Shown in pieces: positions 1 to 21,059 of a stretch of 24,518 nucleotides of DNA. Position 1 is the stretch's first letter. Every line of letters begins with the position of its first letter. Where the stretch lies: positions 59,661 to 84,178 of the forward strand of contig NW_014577814.1 of the NCBI RefSeq assembly GCF_000485595.1. The letters run 5' to 3'. A program made the position numbers and the translations under genes. The stretch is from Priapulus caudatus. Lineage: Eukaryota > Priapulida > Priapulimorpha > Priapulimorphida > Priapulidae. Under the pieces are notes generated by a model. It saw only the letters and a program-made list of their open reading frames with translations, did not search any database and had not been told where the DNA came from.

Positions 1-653
1 ATAACTCAAGAACCGTTTGACCCACATGTTTCAAATTGAATACAGTTGTTACTCCTATGGGAGAGATTTGAACTTCCTAGTTTGGAGCACGCCAGTCGAC
101 CTACTTTTGAGCCACGCCCACTTTTGGCAGAAATTAAAATGGTCATCTAAATTCATTCGATTTTGTTAAATTTTAGTATGTGAATGTGTAAGGCTAGCCC
201 CAAAACAGTTGTTACTCCTATGGGAGAGATGAAAATCTGAAAGTCTGAAATCTTGACGAGAGATGGCGCTACGCCTAAATGATCGCCATTTTGGTTTTCG
301 AATATCGCGCAAATAAAAACTAAAATATTCCAGTCAAATTACTGTAACGAAGAATCTAAAACACAATATTACACGTATATATAGGTATGATTGTAGAGTT
401 GTTGACCAGTTAGATGAAATAAACGTAATAGGACGTTTTATTTTCGCATCAAAACTTATGCATATATCATTATCAGGAGTATATAATTGGAGATATGCTA
501 TATAATGGGAGTCCTCCCATATATATACTCTTGCTTTATATATCCCCCCTCCCTCATCTATCACACCAAGGTGAGCTACAGTGTCATTGACACTTTTATT
601 TTTAATTGCTTGCGTGAAGTACTTACGGAATGTATATATGCTTCACATTTCAG
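1..653 (+). other. ACO2 intron upstream of first visible exon
   Basis: I see no coding similarity in this AT-rich stretch. It holds an exact 26-bp direct repeat (42-67 and 205-230, beginning acagttgttactcctatggg). The earlier ACO2 exons must lie before position 1. Confidence 0.7.
42..230. repeat. Pair of 26-bp direct repeats
   Basis: The sequence acagttgttactcctatggg plus agagat occurs at 42-67 and 205-230, 163 bp apart and identical. Confidence 0.8.
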
Positions 654-13773
<13,120 letters not shown>

Positions 13774-14455
13774 GCAAGCATCCATTCATCGACAGCAGGA
13801 TTGTTCTCCTCTCGTTATGAACTTGTCTAAAGACGGATTAGTTTTGCCTCGGTTTGTTAGTTGCCTTGTGTTTAGTGTTGGGGCAAGTTTGACCAACAAA
13901 TAGTTGTGAGGGGGGTCGTGCCTTTTCCTGTGGTGGCGAGTCGCGTTGTATTTCGGGTAACTGCACTCTGGGGTTTTCACTCAGCGAAGTGTTGGCGGGA
14001 TTCTTTGAAATTTGCTGTCTGTATTCATAATCAGAAGTTCATCTTACGGTAACTGGGTATCATTAGCAAGTGGCAAACATGAAACCTATGCTTCTGCCTT
14101 ACTGCACATTTCCTGCACTTGCACATATCAAACTGTATTAGTTTCAGTAGGCGATAAAGATAGCGTATGGATAACATAATAATTTAAGAGGAAAACTAGG
14201 TTTCTGTAATGCTCTGGTAATGCAGTACGGGATCGATCATAAATGAATGTTAGTTTTCTGTAGATAAGCAGCATAGTTGAATATAATTTCAGAAGGTGCT
14301 GTGTCCTCACATTCAGTTGTCTAACTTGTACTGTAAAATTTTACAAGTAAATTTTTTGCATGATGTACAGTAGATATATATTCATGCAGCTTGTATGTGT
14401 ATGGTTTAAACGACCACTTGTTTTCTGTTGATATTAAACTATATAGATATACTAC
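13774..14455 (+). other. ACO2: ACO2 3' UTR
   Basis: The AT-rich sequence after the ACO2 stop has no further coding similarity. Its end is inferred from the ATTAAA at 14433-14438 followed by a GT-rich stretch at about 14456-14480. Confidence 0.55.
14433..14438 (+). terminator. Candidate ACO2 poly(A) signal ATTAAA
   Basis: ATTAAA lies 660 bases after the stop, with a T/G-rich downstream element (ctgtttcagtgtgcattg). A second hexamer, AATAAA, occurs at 14606-14611, but it lies inside the duplicated 176-bp block and so may not serve ACO2. Confidence 0.45.
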
Positions 14456-14564
14456 TCTGTTTCAGTGTGCATTGCTGTTATGGCGATTTTCTGTAACTCA
14501 AATCTGGAAAGACACCTGCTACTCATAGACACACTAGTTTACCAGTCTCGGCCACGCCTGTACT

Positions 14565-14740
14565 AATTTCTGACACGGCATATCAATTAAGAGAAGCAAT
14601 ATGGCAATAAAATATTGAAGGTGAAGACACGCGGCAGTGACAACGACCAACCTTAACGTCAGCTGACAAAACCCTCCATTGGTGTTGCAGTGACAGCGAC
14701 TCGTGTCAAAGTCCGTCTGTGCGATTATTTTTTCTACCGT
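14565..14740. repeat. 176-bp block, upstream copy of an exact duplication
   Basis: The block starts aatttctgacacggcatatc and ends attttttctaccgt. Every base matches 20735-20910. It contains AATAAA (14606-14611), an acceptor-like ggtgttgcag (14679-14688), and an open frame reading TATRVKVRLCDYFFYR up to its end. Here the frame runs straight into the Pro-Thr-Ser repeat at 14741. Confidence 0.97.
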
Positions 14741-14967
14741 ACCCCTCCCCCAACATCAGCACCACCCACATCCCAGGCTGCCCCTCCCCCAACATCAGCA
14801 CCACCCACATCCCAGGCTGCCCCTCCCCCAACATCAACACCACCCACATCCCAGTCAACTTGGACAGGACCCCCGATCCAGTCGGGGACCGCTCCTCCAT
14901 CCTGGAACCAACCAGCATCACCTGTTGACAATATGGACATCCTCTGTGAAATGGGATTCGCAGACAG
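14689..14967 (+). CDS. NBR1: NBR1-like 3' fragment: Pro-Thr-Ser repeat plus first half of UBA domain
   Basis: The frame reads TATRVKVRLCDYFFYR, then 13-residue repeats of the type PPPTSAPPTSQAA, a linker GPPIQSGTAPPSWNQPASP, and then DNMDILCEMGFADR before a gtagtg donor. The last part is the start of the C-terminal UBA domain of NBR1, which in animals binds ubiquitin during selective autophagy (human MGFCDRQLN). The residues before the repeat come from the 176-bp block and may not belong to this exon. The 5' boundary given follows the acceptor-like ttgcag and is uncertain. No NBR1 exons precede it: ACO2 ends just upstream. Confidence 0.75.
14743..14856. repeat. 39-bp minisatellite, three units, in frame
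   Basis: The unit is cctcccccaacatcagcacc plus acccacatcccaggctgcc and encodes PPPTSAPPTSQAA. There are three tandem units, the last diverging at its end. The same unit recurs at 19277-19405. Confidence 0.95.
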
Positions 14968-15406
14968 GTAGTGCCAATAGTGTTAGGAGGGTTCTTTACT
15001 GGGCGGTCCCCATACCACATACCACATCGATGATGATTATGTAGCGTATGATCAAACCTATGTTGTCATCCTCCAGACAGGCTCTGGTGACACACAGTAC
15101 ACATTTATCTCCAAGGCAATTACTAGATTAGCAATTAAGACTGTGGCAGCTATCTACTATCTTGCTATTCAACTGCCTACACGTGCAGCATGATGGGTGA
15201 TGCATTAAGAAAGTGGAAAATGTGTAAATCTCCAAAGCCCATGCCCTGTAAGAATGTGCCCTGCAATACTCAATTTAGTGGTAATTCTTACATAAACGTA
15301 GAAGGAATTGGTAAACAAATAGACGCAACTCGATTATAGTTTGATTTTGGCAGCTTGGTCCACGATAGTGTGTCTGTTGTGTAATGTAAGACTTTCATTT
15401 TTGCAG
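14968..15406 (+). other. Intron splitting the UBA domain
   Basis: This 439-bp intron has a gtagtg donor and a tttttgcag acceptor. I see no repeat or coding similarity within it. Confidence 0.75.
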
Positions 15407-15512
15407 GCAGTTGAATAAACTACTGCTTGAAAAGCACAACAATGACCTCACCCTTGTCATTGGAGAGCTGCTCCAAATGAACAACAATGACTGGTTTTGT
15501 GATCGGCACTAA
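15407..15512 (+). CDS. NBR1: NBR1-like last exon, second half of UBA domain and stop
   Basis: The exon starts after catttttgcag, completes the split Arg codon, and reads QLNKLLLEKHNNDLTLVIGE, then LLQMNNNDWFCDRH and TAA (15510-15512). It matches the end of human NBR1 (QLNLRLLKKHNYN and NNNDWYSQRY). The phase agrees with the donor at 14968. The UBA domain looks intact, so this is the true 3' end of an NBR1 gene, found upstream of the middle exons. Confidence 0.9.
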
Positions 15513-15948
15513 GCATCGATAACTGGACGTGATGAAACCGGTAGTAATTTTAATTTTATTGGTGGTTACCAATTGGTATTACCAATTACCAATGGTTTAT
15601 TGACTTTATTCATAGATCTTGTGTTTATGTGTCAAATGCCGCGTCGACTTATAGAAACGGAAATTACCGAAGAATGCCGATAATATCCGACCACTGGGTC
15701 GTGGTGCAACGCGGCGCTGCTATAGCGTCGTATTTTTATTGACAAACATTGTTGGCCTTGAGGTCGAGAAACGTCGTCAGCTGTTAATATGCAACTTACA
15801 AGCCGTGTTTATGTGTTTCTGTGACTAATTTCTGCCGATCTGTGCTCATATTTTTACTTGCGATAGTCTAGAGTTAGTTTGAATATACTTGTTTTACTAA
15901 ACTCTGCCACTGGTACTGTGGAGTGTGGTGGACTGTGGTAGCGTTGAA
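15513..15948 (+). other. Spacer between NBR1 3' fragment and NBR1 middle part
   Basis: The sequence holds imperfect ccaattggtattaccaatta repeats at about 15568-15596. I see no clear poly(A) signal, core promoter or coding similarity. Confidence 0.55.
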
Positions 15949-16062
15949 ATGTCTGTACCTGGCAAAGGAACACTCGACCATATTGAATCATCCGATGGCG
16001 ATGGCGATGGTAGTGAAAATCCACAGCATCCACCGGAGTGGTTTACAAATTACATGGCGCAG
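15949..16062 (+). CDS. NBR1: NBR1-like exon M1 with possible start codon
   Basis: The exon reads MSVPGKGTLDHIES, an acidic GDGDG stretch, and HPPEWFTNYMAQ before gtacgt. PPEWFTNY matches human PPDWFTSY. The ATG has a purine at -3. The frame stays open upstream to a TAA at 15898, so it could instead continue an upstream exon, but no good acceptor is visible. Confidence 0.7.
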
Positions 16063-19000
16063 GTACGTTCTCACTGTCACCACCTCTTACTTGTTTTCTA
16101 CCTAGCTCTAGAATAGTTTTCTACCCTGAAACGCAGGCAAGTAATACATGGTTAGATTTCAGAATAGATTTTATTAATAATATTATTATTTATTTATTGG
16201 TGTGTTATCCTAGAATCACTGTCTTTACTTTGTACTACTACTAGTTCAAGAGGGATTTGAAATCCGAAATTGAAGACTTCATCACGAAGGTGGTAACCGA
16301 GGCAGTGAAATGCTCCCCTTCAAGAGGCGTGGACACGGATGGGAAAATCAAGAACCCTGAAACTGATACAGGTATCCTGAGCGTGTTCCTTAAAATCATG
16401 CAGTCAGGGTGTCATTTAAAATGTAGATGTCCTCCTCCGATGCAGGGAACAAGTGATCATACAATGTTATGTCACAAAGATGTAGTGGTTCCACTGTCGT
16501 AATCTGTGGATTCAAACCTTGTCCAGTTGTAAAGACCTGGCTCTTAGATTAGTGTCGTGATTATGACTCCCCCATGGCTCAGATGCCTACATGAAATTGC
16601 AGTACTTACCATCTCTAGGAATGGAAATGTAGAAAACCACTAAGGACTGTCAGTGCCCGTAAAAAGGTCGGGTTGGCATAATGCTCAATAACTAACTAGT
16701 GAATGAGACCTCAATTTCCTGTTAACACATCAAGTTATTTGATAGATTACGAGACTGAAAACTGGTAATATCCAAGTAGCAACACAATATAGTATCTTAA
16801 CTCTGAAGTTTCAGGAGACAGTGTTACATTAGGAAGATCTCAGGAAGGGCACGAGGAAACACGAGACACATCTGACAGTCGTGAGTGGGACTGTGACAGC
16901 GAGTTCAGCAGTGAAGATAATGATTTTATTGTTGTCAAGCTTCCTCCATGCTTTGATGTCCCCTCTGCTGCTAACAAGACACACCACCAATCCAATGCTA
17001 CTGGTGGGTACCCGTAAAAAGTATCATTCATAACAACAAGTGGTCTCCATTATAGTTTTTTGTTCGAACAAGATTCGTATTTTTCATTGGTATGTAGGTT
17101 TACCTTTTTCCACTTGTAACCCAGTACAGTGAGCGTCGCAGTAATCGCTTCTACAACAAGATAGAAAGGACCGTGTGTCAACCACAACTTGTTCAATGAT
17201 GTATTTATTGTATAAAAACAGTAAGGTAAACGAGCTTTTTGAATGATTTTTTTTAAGGCTCATAGGGTCTATGTCCCCCAGGATACTGCCAGAACGTACC
17301 CTGGTAACTATCTGATATGGTTAGGGTTAGGGAGTAGGTGTAGGCGACTCCCTAGACTCGTTAGTGGAGTAGGCGAGGTACGGTCCGGCATATTAGATAG
17401 TACCAGGGTACGTTCCGGTATACCGGATCGTACCCAGGGTACGTTCCGGCAGTACCCTGGGGGACATAGACCCTCTCAGCATCAGTAAGGTGAACGAGCT
17501 TTTCGAATGATTTTACTAGGTGGTGTATCGAAGGGAGACGGTGTGAACAGCATGGTAACTGAAGACCCGAACATAAGAACGACGGTCGATAGCTCGCCCG
17601 CCGAAGAAAAACAAACGCGTAACGAACAGCGGGAAGCATCCTTCGGCGACGATGGCGATGCCGACGCGTCGGTCGAAAACGACAAGTCTGCAACTAAGGA
17701 GGCGCCGTCGGCGGAGAGCGGGCGCGACGAGAGCTGCGGCGCCGCGGGAACGGCTTCCACTGAGAGCGGCGGCGGATGGTTCGCGGCTCCCGCGGGATTA
17801 GAAGTGCTGATCGAGTTCAAGAACGACTTCCCATCGGCGACGACGATGACGTCCGAGGTCGTCACGAAGGTGAGCAACGTCGCGCGGATGTCCGCGGCGA
17901 GGCAGAAGAAGAGGAGGCACGCGCCGAGCTTCCGAGCCCCAGAGTTCGTCGCCACCGACGACGATCTCGTCGAGGTGAGCACGAGGGAGGAGCAGCAGCG
18001 GCGCGCGGAGGACGAGTCGGAGCACGCGGAGGACGAGTCGGAGCGCGCGCCGCCAAGCGACGACGAGGACGGGCTCGACGACGCACGGCGGGAGGCGGAG
18101 CGTCTGGCAGAGCAGGGGCGTGTGGCGGAGCAGGAGCATCTGGCATGGCTGTTAAGGTTGCATCGTCACGAGTTTGTCGTCTCGCGCGACGGCCTGGTGG
18201 CCGACCGGGTGACCGAGTGGGCCGAGGAGCCCGCGAACGCCAAGCACCGAAAGTTTGTCGTCTCCGTCGACGGGATGGTCGTCTCCCTGCCTGACGTCGA
18301 GGAGGTACGAAGCGATGGCGGCGAGGCAAAGAGCATGGGAGGAGACGAGGAAGAGGAAGCAGGGGAGATGGACGGGGATGCTTCGGAGGCCGGCAGCTCT
18401 CAGGGAAATGCCAACGGCAACAACACCCACTCTGAAAGTAACGATCACACCTATTCCAGGTGAGGCGACGTCAGTTCTCCTAGTCGTATTGAAATCCGTC
18501 GTGTTCTGTTAGCAACGCGCGTATTTTCTGCATCGCAAAGTGTGGATAATGGCTAGGGTGCTAATGGAAACGCATTTCTTAAATGAAATGCATCTTAGCT
18601 AACCACAATTCCATATTTATTGTTACAATGAAATTGCATTTCATTTAGTTTAAACAATTTGTCGTATAAATCTCAAGGATGTCTCATGTTCATACGATTT
18701 CATTCTGCTTATGTTGCGAAAAGGTAAATTGTGCTTTCGTGTTATTTTTATAGCAGTCACAGTCACACATGGAGTGGGATCAACCAGCTTGGCGACTATT
18801 GTTATACTGCTTGGAACTCTGTGTTCGGAAATGAAAACAAATGCAAATCCAAGGTATTAGAACAGCGTGAAATATGTTGAGGTACATGGAGCAACGATTA
18901 CTGATACTTAAAATTTATCAGATATTGATTCAGTGTTCAGACTTCTCTGGTTATAATCAAATATGTACAATTTTGTATGAATTCGTGAACTTGTGTGGAG

Positions 19001-19414
19001 TCTATGAGTGTATTACCGTCAACTTCATTTGACATCATCTGATATCTCAGGTTATTGGTTGCTAAACGATGTTTAGAATAAATAGTTTGGAATGTTAATT
19101 AAGACTTCTTATTAGACTTCTTGAATCTACTTTTGATTGTTTTATTGGTGTTTACTTATTTACGTTATTTTTTCATTTAGTGTCATAGGCACCAACAGAA
19201 CACAGGCCAAAATCAGATGCGTTTTTCCCGGAAACCTCCAGCACCACCAACATGGACACCGCCCGCATCCCAAGCTGCCCCTCCCCCAACATCAGCACCA
19301 CCAACATCAGGACCACCCACATCCCAGGCTGCCCCTCCCCCAACATCAGCACCACCCACATCCCAGGCTGCCCCTCCCCCAACATCAGCACCACCCACAT
19401 CCCAGGAATTATGA
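15949..19414 (+). CDS. NBR1: NBR1-like middle part, six exons, no ZZ or FW domains
   Basis: The exons are 15949-16062, 16245-16371, 16815-17003, 17520-18459, 18754-18853 and 19181-19414, with matching phases at every junction. The order of conserved pieces follows human NBR1: a PPEWFTNYMAQ segment just before where the ZZ domain should be, an LIR-type motif DFIVV before LPPCFDVP (human SEDYIIILPECFD), a TAWNSVFG segment (human SAYKALFAG), and the proline-rich linker that precedes the UBA. NBR1 is a selective-autophagy receptor that links ubiquitin to Atg8-family proteins. The PB1, ZZ zinc finger and four-tryptophan domains are absent, and the reading frame stops in the Pro-Thr-Ser repeat before any UBA. 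It may be a broken copy, a short paralogue or an assembly permutation. Confidence 0.75.
16245..16371 (+). CDS. NBR1: NBR1-like exon M2
   Basis: The exon starts after ctactag and reads FKRDLKSEIEDFITKVVTEA, then a polar tail ending ETDT before gtatcc, phase 1. It aligns with the human segment FREQVVNETVEKLEQKL that precedes the ZZ domain and is probably helical. Confidence 0.8.
16372..16814 (+). other. Intron where ZZ and FW exons would be expected
   Basis: I searched this 443-bp interval for paired Cys motifs of a ZZ finger or Trp-containing FW repeats and found neither. The sequence is ordinary intron. Confidence 0.65.
16815..17003 (+). CDS. NBR1: NBR1-like exon M3 with LIR motif
   Basis: The exon runs from after gtttcag to before gtgggt, phase 1 in and out. 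Acidic residues precede SSEDNDFIVVKLPPCFDVP. FIVV fits the Atg8-binding LIR pattern (aromatic, two residues, aliphatic) with acidic residues before it, and matches the human YIII core and LPECFD that follows it. Confidence 0.85.
17219..17514. repeat. 32-bp direct repeats flanking the MITE
   Basis: The repeats at 17219-17250 and 17483-17514 begin cagtaaggt and end gaatgatttt, with 2 mismatches in 32 bases. They are much longer than the usual target-site duplication of a DNA transposon. Confidence 0.9.
17258..17480. mobile_element. Terminal-inverted-repeat MITE with telomere-like core
   Basis: The left end is gctcatagggtctatgtccc, continuing to cgtaccctgg. The right end is its inverse, ending ggggacatagaccctctcag, then c. 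The ~40-bp TIRs match except at a few bases. The interior contains ggttagggttagggag. Related copies lie at 23257-23471 (opposite orientation) and 24111-24163 (partial). Confidence 0.9.
17520..18459 (+). CDS. NBR1: NBR1-like exon M4, long acidic low-complexity exon
   Basis: The 940-bp exon after tttactag has a gtgagg donor and is in phase with its neighbours. It is GC-rich. The product is highly charged: an Asp/Ser-rich first third, a basic patch AARQKKRRH, a Glu/Arg-rich region with EDESEHAEDESER, and an acidic GGDEEEEAGEMDGD end. Two related segments, RHEFVVSRDGLVADRV and HRKFVVSVDGMVVSLP, look like an internal duplication. In position it corresponds to the human acidic region, but I see no strong similarity and can name no fold. 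Confidence 0.7.
18460..18753 (+). other. Intron with small inverted repeat
   Basis: The repeat aaatgaaatgca (18581-18592) is inverted at 18635-18646 (tgcatttcattt). The rest is AT-rich. The acceptor is a tandem tagcag. Confidence 0.7.
18754..18853 (+). CDS. NBR1: NBR1-like exon M5
   Basis: The exon reads SHSHTWSGINQLGDYCYTAW and NSVFGNENKCKSK, then gtatta. TAWNSVFG resembles the human NBR1 segment before the UBA (SAYKALFAG). The acceptor tagcag allows a start at 18754 or 18757, adding or removing one Ser. Confidence 0.75.
18854..19180 (+). other. Intron, 327 bp, nothing notable
   Basis: This is AT-rich sequence between exons M5 and M6, ending in a good pyrimidine tract ttttttcatttag. Confidence 0.65.
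19181..19414 (+). CDS. NBR1: NBR1-like exon M6, start of Pro-Thr-Ser exon, truncated
   Basis: The exon opens in phase with M5: CHRHQQNTGQNQMRFSRK, then proline-rich repeats PPPTSAPPTSQAA, ending QEL and TGA at 19412-19414. The same repeat at 14743 continues into the UBA domain. Here the UBA is replaced by unrelated sequence immediately after the repeat, so this is the 5' half of the exon whose 3' half lies 4.5 kb upstream. Confidence 0.75.
   Translation, partial: CHRHQQNTGQNQMRFSRKPPAPPTWTPPASQAAPPPTSAPPTSGPPTSQAAPPPTSAPPTSQAAPPPTSAPPTSQEL
19277..19405. repeat. 39-bp minisatellite, second locus
   Basis: There are about three and a half units of cctcccccaacatcagcacc plus acccacatcccaggctgcc, one unit carrying an extra partial (accaacatcaggacc). 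They are nearly identical to 14743-14856. Confidence 0.95.
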
Positions 19415-19456
19415 TAATTTGGAGACATGGGCAGACCTAAATCATTTCAATTACTG

Positions 19457-19620
19457 CAGGGGCGTGTACAGGGGGGGGAGGGGTCCAGGGGGTCCGGACC
19501 CCCTCCCTGCTCGCGCAGAAAACGCATCTGAGGGGGTCTAATTTCAAAAAAGACCCTTCCCCAGACCCCCCCTTCGCGTGACCATCCCACCCCACTCCTC
19601 GGTACGGATTTACGCCCCTG
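19457..19620. mobile_element. 164-bp hAT-like nonautonomous element
   Basis: It begins caggggcgtgtacagggggg and ends ggtacggatttacgcccctg, with a 9-bp perfect terminal inverted repeat CAGGGGCGT typical of hAT-type ends. No 8-bp target duplication is present. Its left flank is the broken NBR1 exon spacer and its right flank is the satellite. Confidence 0.7.
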
Positions 19621-20052
19621 GCTGAGGGGCGGTAAAAGAAGGAGGAGGCTGGGCGAGGGACACGGGAGGCAAGGGGAAGGACGCGAGGGGATAAAGTAGG
19701 AATTTCGCACCCTACAGGCTAGGGCGCTCTCCTAATTATAAACAGATGTCTACTGATAACAATTTATTACATAAATCTATGCTGAGATACCCCTCTAACC
19801 ATATTAAGTGCAAATTCATCAGAAAATATAACTCCTCTGGTGAGATATTGCGCATGCGTTAACACAATAACGTAGCCAGATTGTGTACTGACTGGTATAT
19901 GCAGCCGGGACTTTACATGCAAGGTCATCTTCCTATCAGGTGTACTGTTATGTTATGTTATGTAATGTTATCATAATAAATCTATGCAAGGATAACTCCT
20001 CTTCATTTTAAATGCATAATTCTTGAAAAATATTCTTCTTCTGGGGAGATAT

Positions 20053-20064
20053 TGCGCATGCGCG
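20053..20064. promoter_or_regulatory. TGCGCATGCGCG, NRF-1-type palindrome within satellite
   Basis: It fits the animal NRF-1 consensus YGCGCAYGCGCR. Similar sites lie at 19849-19858, 20398-20408, 22179-22190 and 22520-22530. Binding is not shown; the site is a fixed part of the repeat. Confidence 0.35.
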
Positions 20065-20701
20065 AGCACCGTACGTTTTAGGCGTGCAGTGGGAACTGAA
20101 GGGTGGGAGACTGAAGAAAGGCGGCAGGGAAGATAAATGAGGGGCGGTAGAAGAAGGAGCTAGGAGGCTGAGCGAGGGACAAGGGAGGCAAGGAGAAGGA
20201 AGCGAGGGGATAGGAAGTAGGAGTAGGAGTAGGAGAAGAAGCTCGAAGTAGGAGCTTTGCACCCTACAGGCTAGGTTGCTCTCCTAATAATAGACACAGT
20301 TCTACTGATAACAATTTATTACATAAATCTATGCTGAGATACCCCCTAACAATATTAAGTGCAAATTCATCACAAAATATAACTATGGTGAGATATTGCG
20401 CATGCGCTAACACAATTATTATTATATATACGTAGCCAGATTGTGTACTGAGTGGTATATGCAGCGATGACCTTACATGCAAGGTCTTCTTCCTATTGTA
20501 CTGATGGTACTGATGAGGTGTACTGATGGAATGTTATCATATAAATCTATGCTAGGATAACTCCTCTTCATTTTAAATGCATAATTCTTGAAAAATATCA
20601 TTCTTCTCGGGAGATATTGCGCATTCGCGAGCACCGTTTCAGGTGTACAGTACGGGCTGAAGAAAACTGCACAGTATGCAAAGTATAGCTTGCTGAGTGA
20701 G

Positions 20702-20732
<31 letters not shown>
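20702..20732. repeat. (GA)n microsatellite in satellite monomer
   Basis: This is a pure GA run. A second one occurs at the equivalent place in a later monomer, 22800-22832. Confidence 0.9.
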
Positions 20733-20734
20733 AC

Positions 20735-20910
20735 AATTTCTGACACGGCATATCAATTAAGAGAAGCAATATGGCAATAAAATATTGAAGGTGAAGACAC
20801 GCGGCAGTGACAACGACCAACCTTAACGTCAGCTGACAAAACCCTCCATTGGTGTTGCAGTGACAGCGACTCGTGTCAAAGTCCGTCTGTGCGATTATTT
20901 TTTCTACCGT
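20735..20910. repeat. 176-bp block, downstream copy of an exact duplication
   Basis: It is identical to 14565-14740, offset by 6170 bp. It starts directly after a GA run inside the satellite array. Confidence 0.97.
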
Positions 20911-20999
20911 TCAGCGCACGAAGAATGGTTTACAAACGAAATAGCAGCTGCGTTGCGCGCTGTAGTCGGTATCCGTAACATAGATTTTGCAGACAGATA
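20859..20999 (+). CDS. Candidate PB1-like N-terminal exon
   Basis: After ggtgttgcag the frame reads TATRVKVRLCDYFFYRSAHE, then EWFTNEIAAALRAVVGIRNI and DFADR, with TAG at 20998-21000. The start resembles the first PB1 strand of p62/NBR1-type proteins (p62 begins ASLTVKAYL), and the helix and strand pattern that follows is compatible. A donor at 21000 (gtatca) would avoid the stop. The region just downstream is a diverged tandem repeat, so chance is possible. This is a weak call made on pattern and context. Confidence 0.3.
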
Positions 21000-21003
21000 G
21001 TAT

Positions 21004-21051
21004 CAGGAGTAGATAATAGGAGTAGATAATAGTTCCCTATTATCTACTCCT
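21004..21051. mobile_element. 48-bp hairpin element with 8-bp target duplication
   Basis: It is flanked by GATAGTAT at 20996-21003 and 21052-21059. The element starts caggagtagataatag and ends ctattatctactcct, forming a hairpin. Its ends match those of the element at 23311-23356. Confidence 0.8.
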
Positions 21052-21059
21052 GATAGTAT

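Larger units (their letters stand above)
17004..17519 (+). other. Intron carrying a TIR element flanked by 32-bp direct repeats
   Basis: The region 17258-17480 is a palindromic element. Copies of a 32-bp sequence flank it at 17219-17250 and 17483-17514, the latter running up to the acceptor of exon M4. Confidence 0.8.

Noticed and set aside
14606-14611. AATAAA as the main ACO2 poly(A) signal.
   Set aside because: It sits inside the 176-bp block that also occurs in the satellite and has no clear GT-rich downstream element. The ATTAAA at 14433 fits better.
17776-18329. Long overlapping open frames on both strands over exon M4.
   Set aside because: GC-rich sequence makes stops rare. Only the frame in phase with the flanking NBR1 exons is bounded by proper splice sites.
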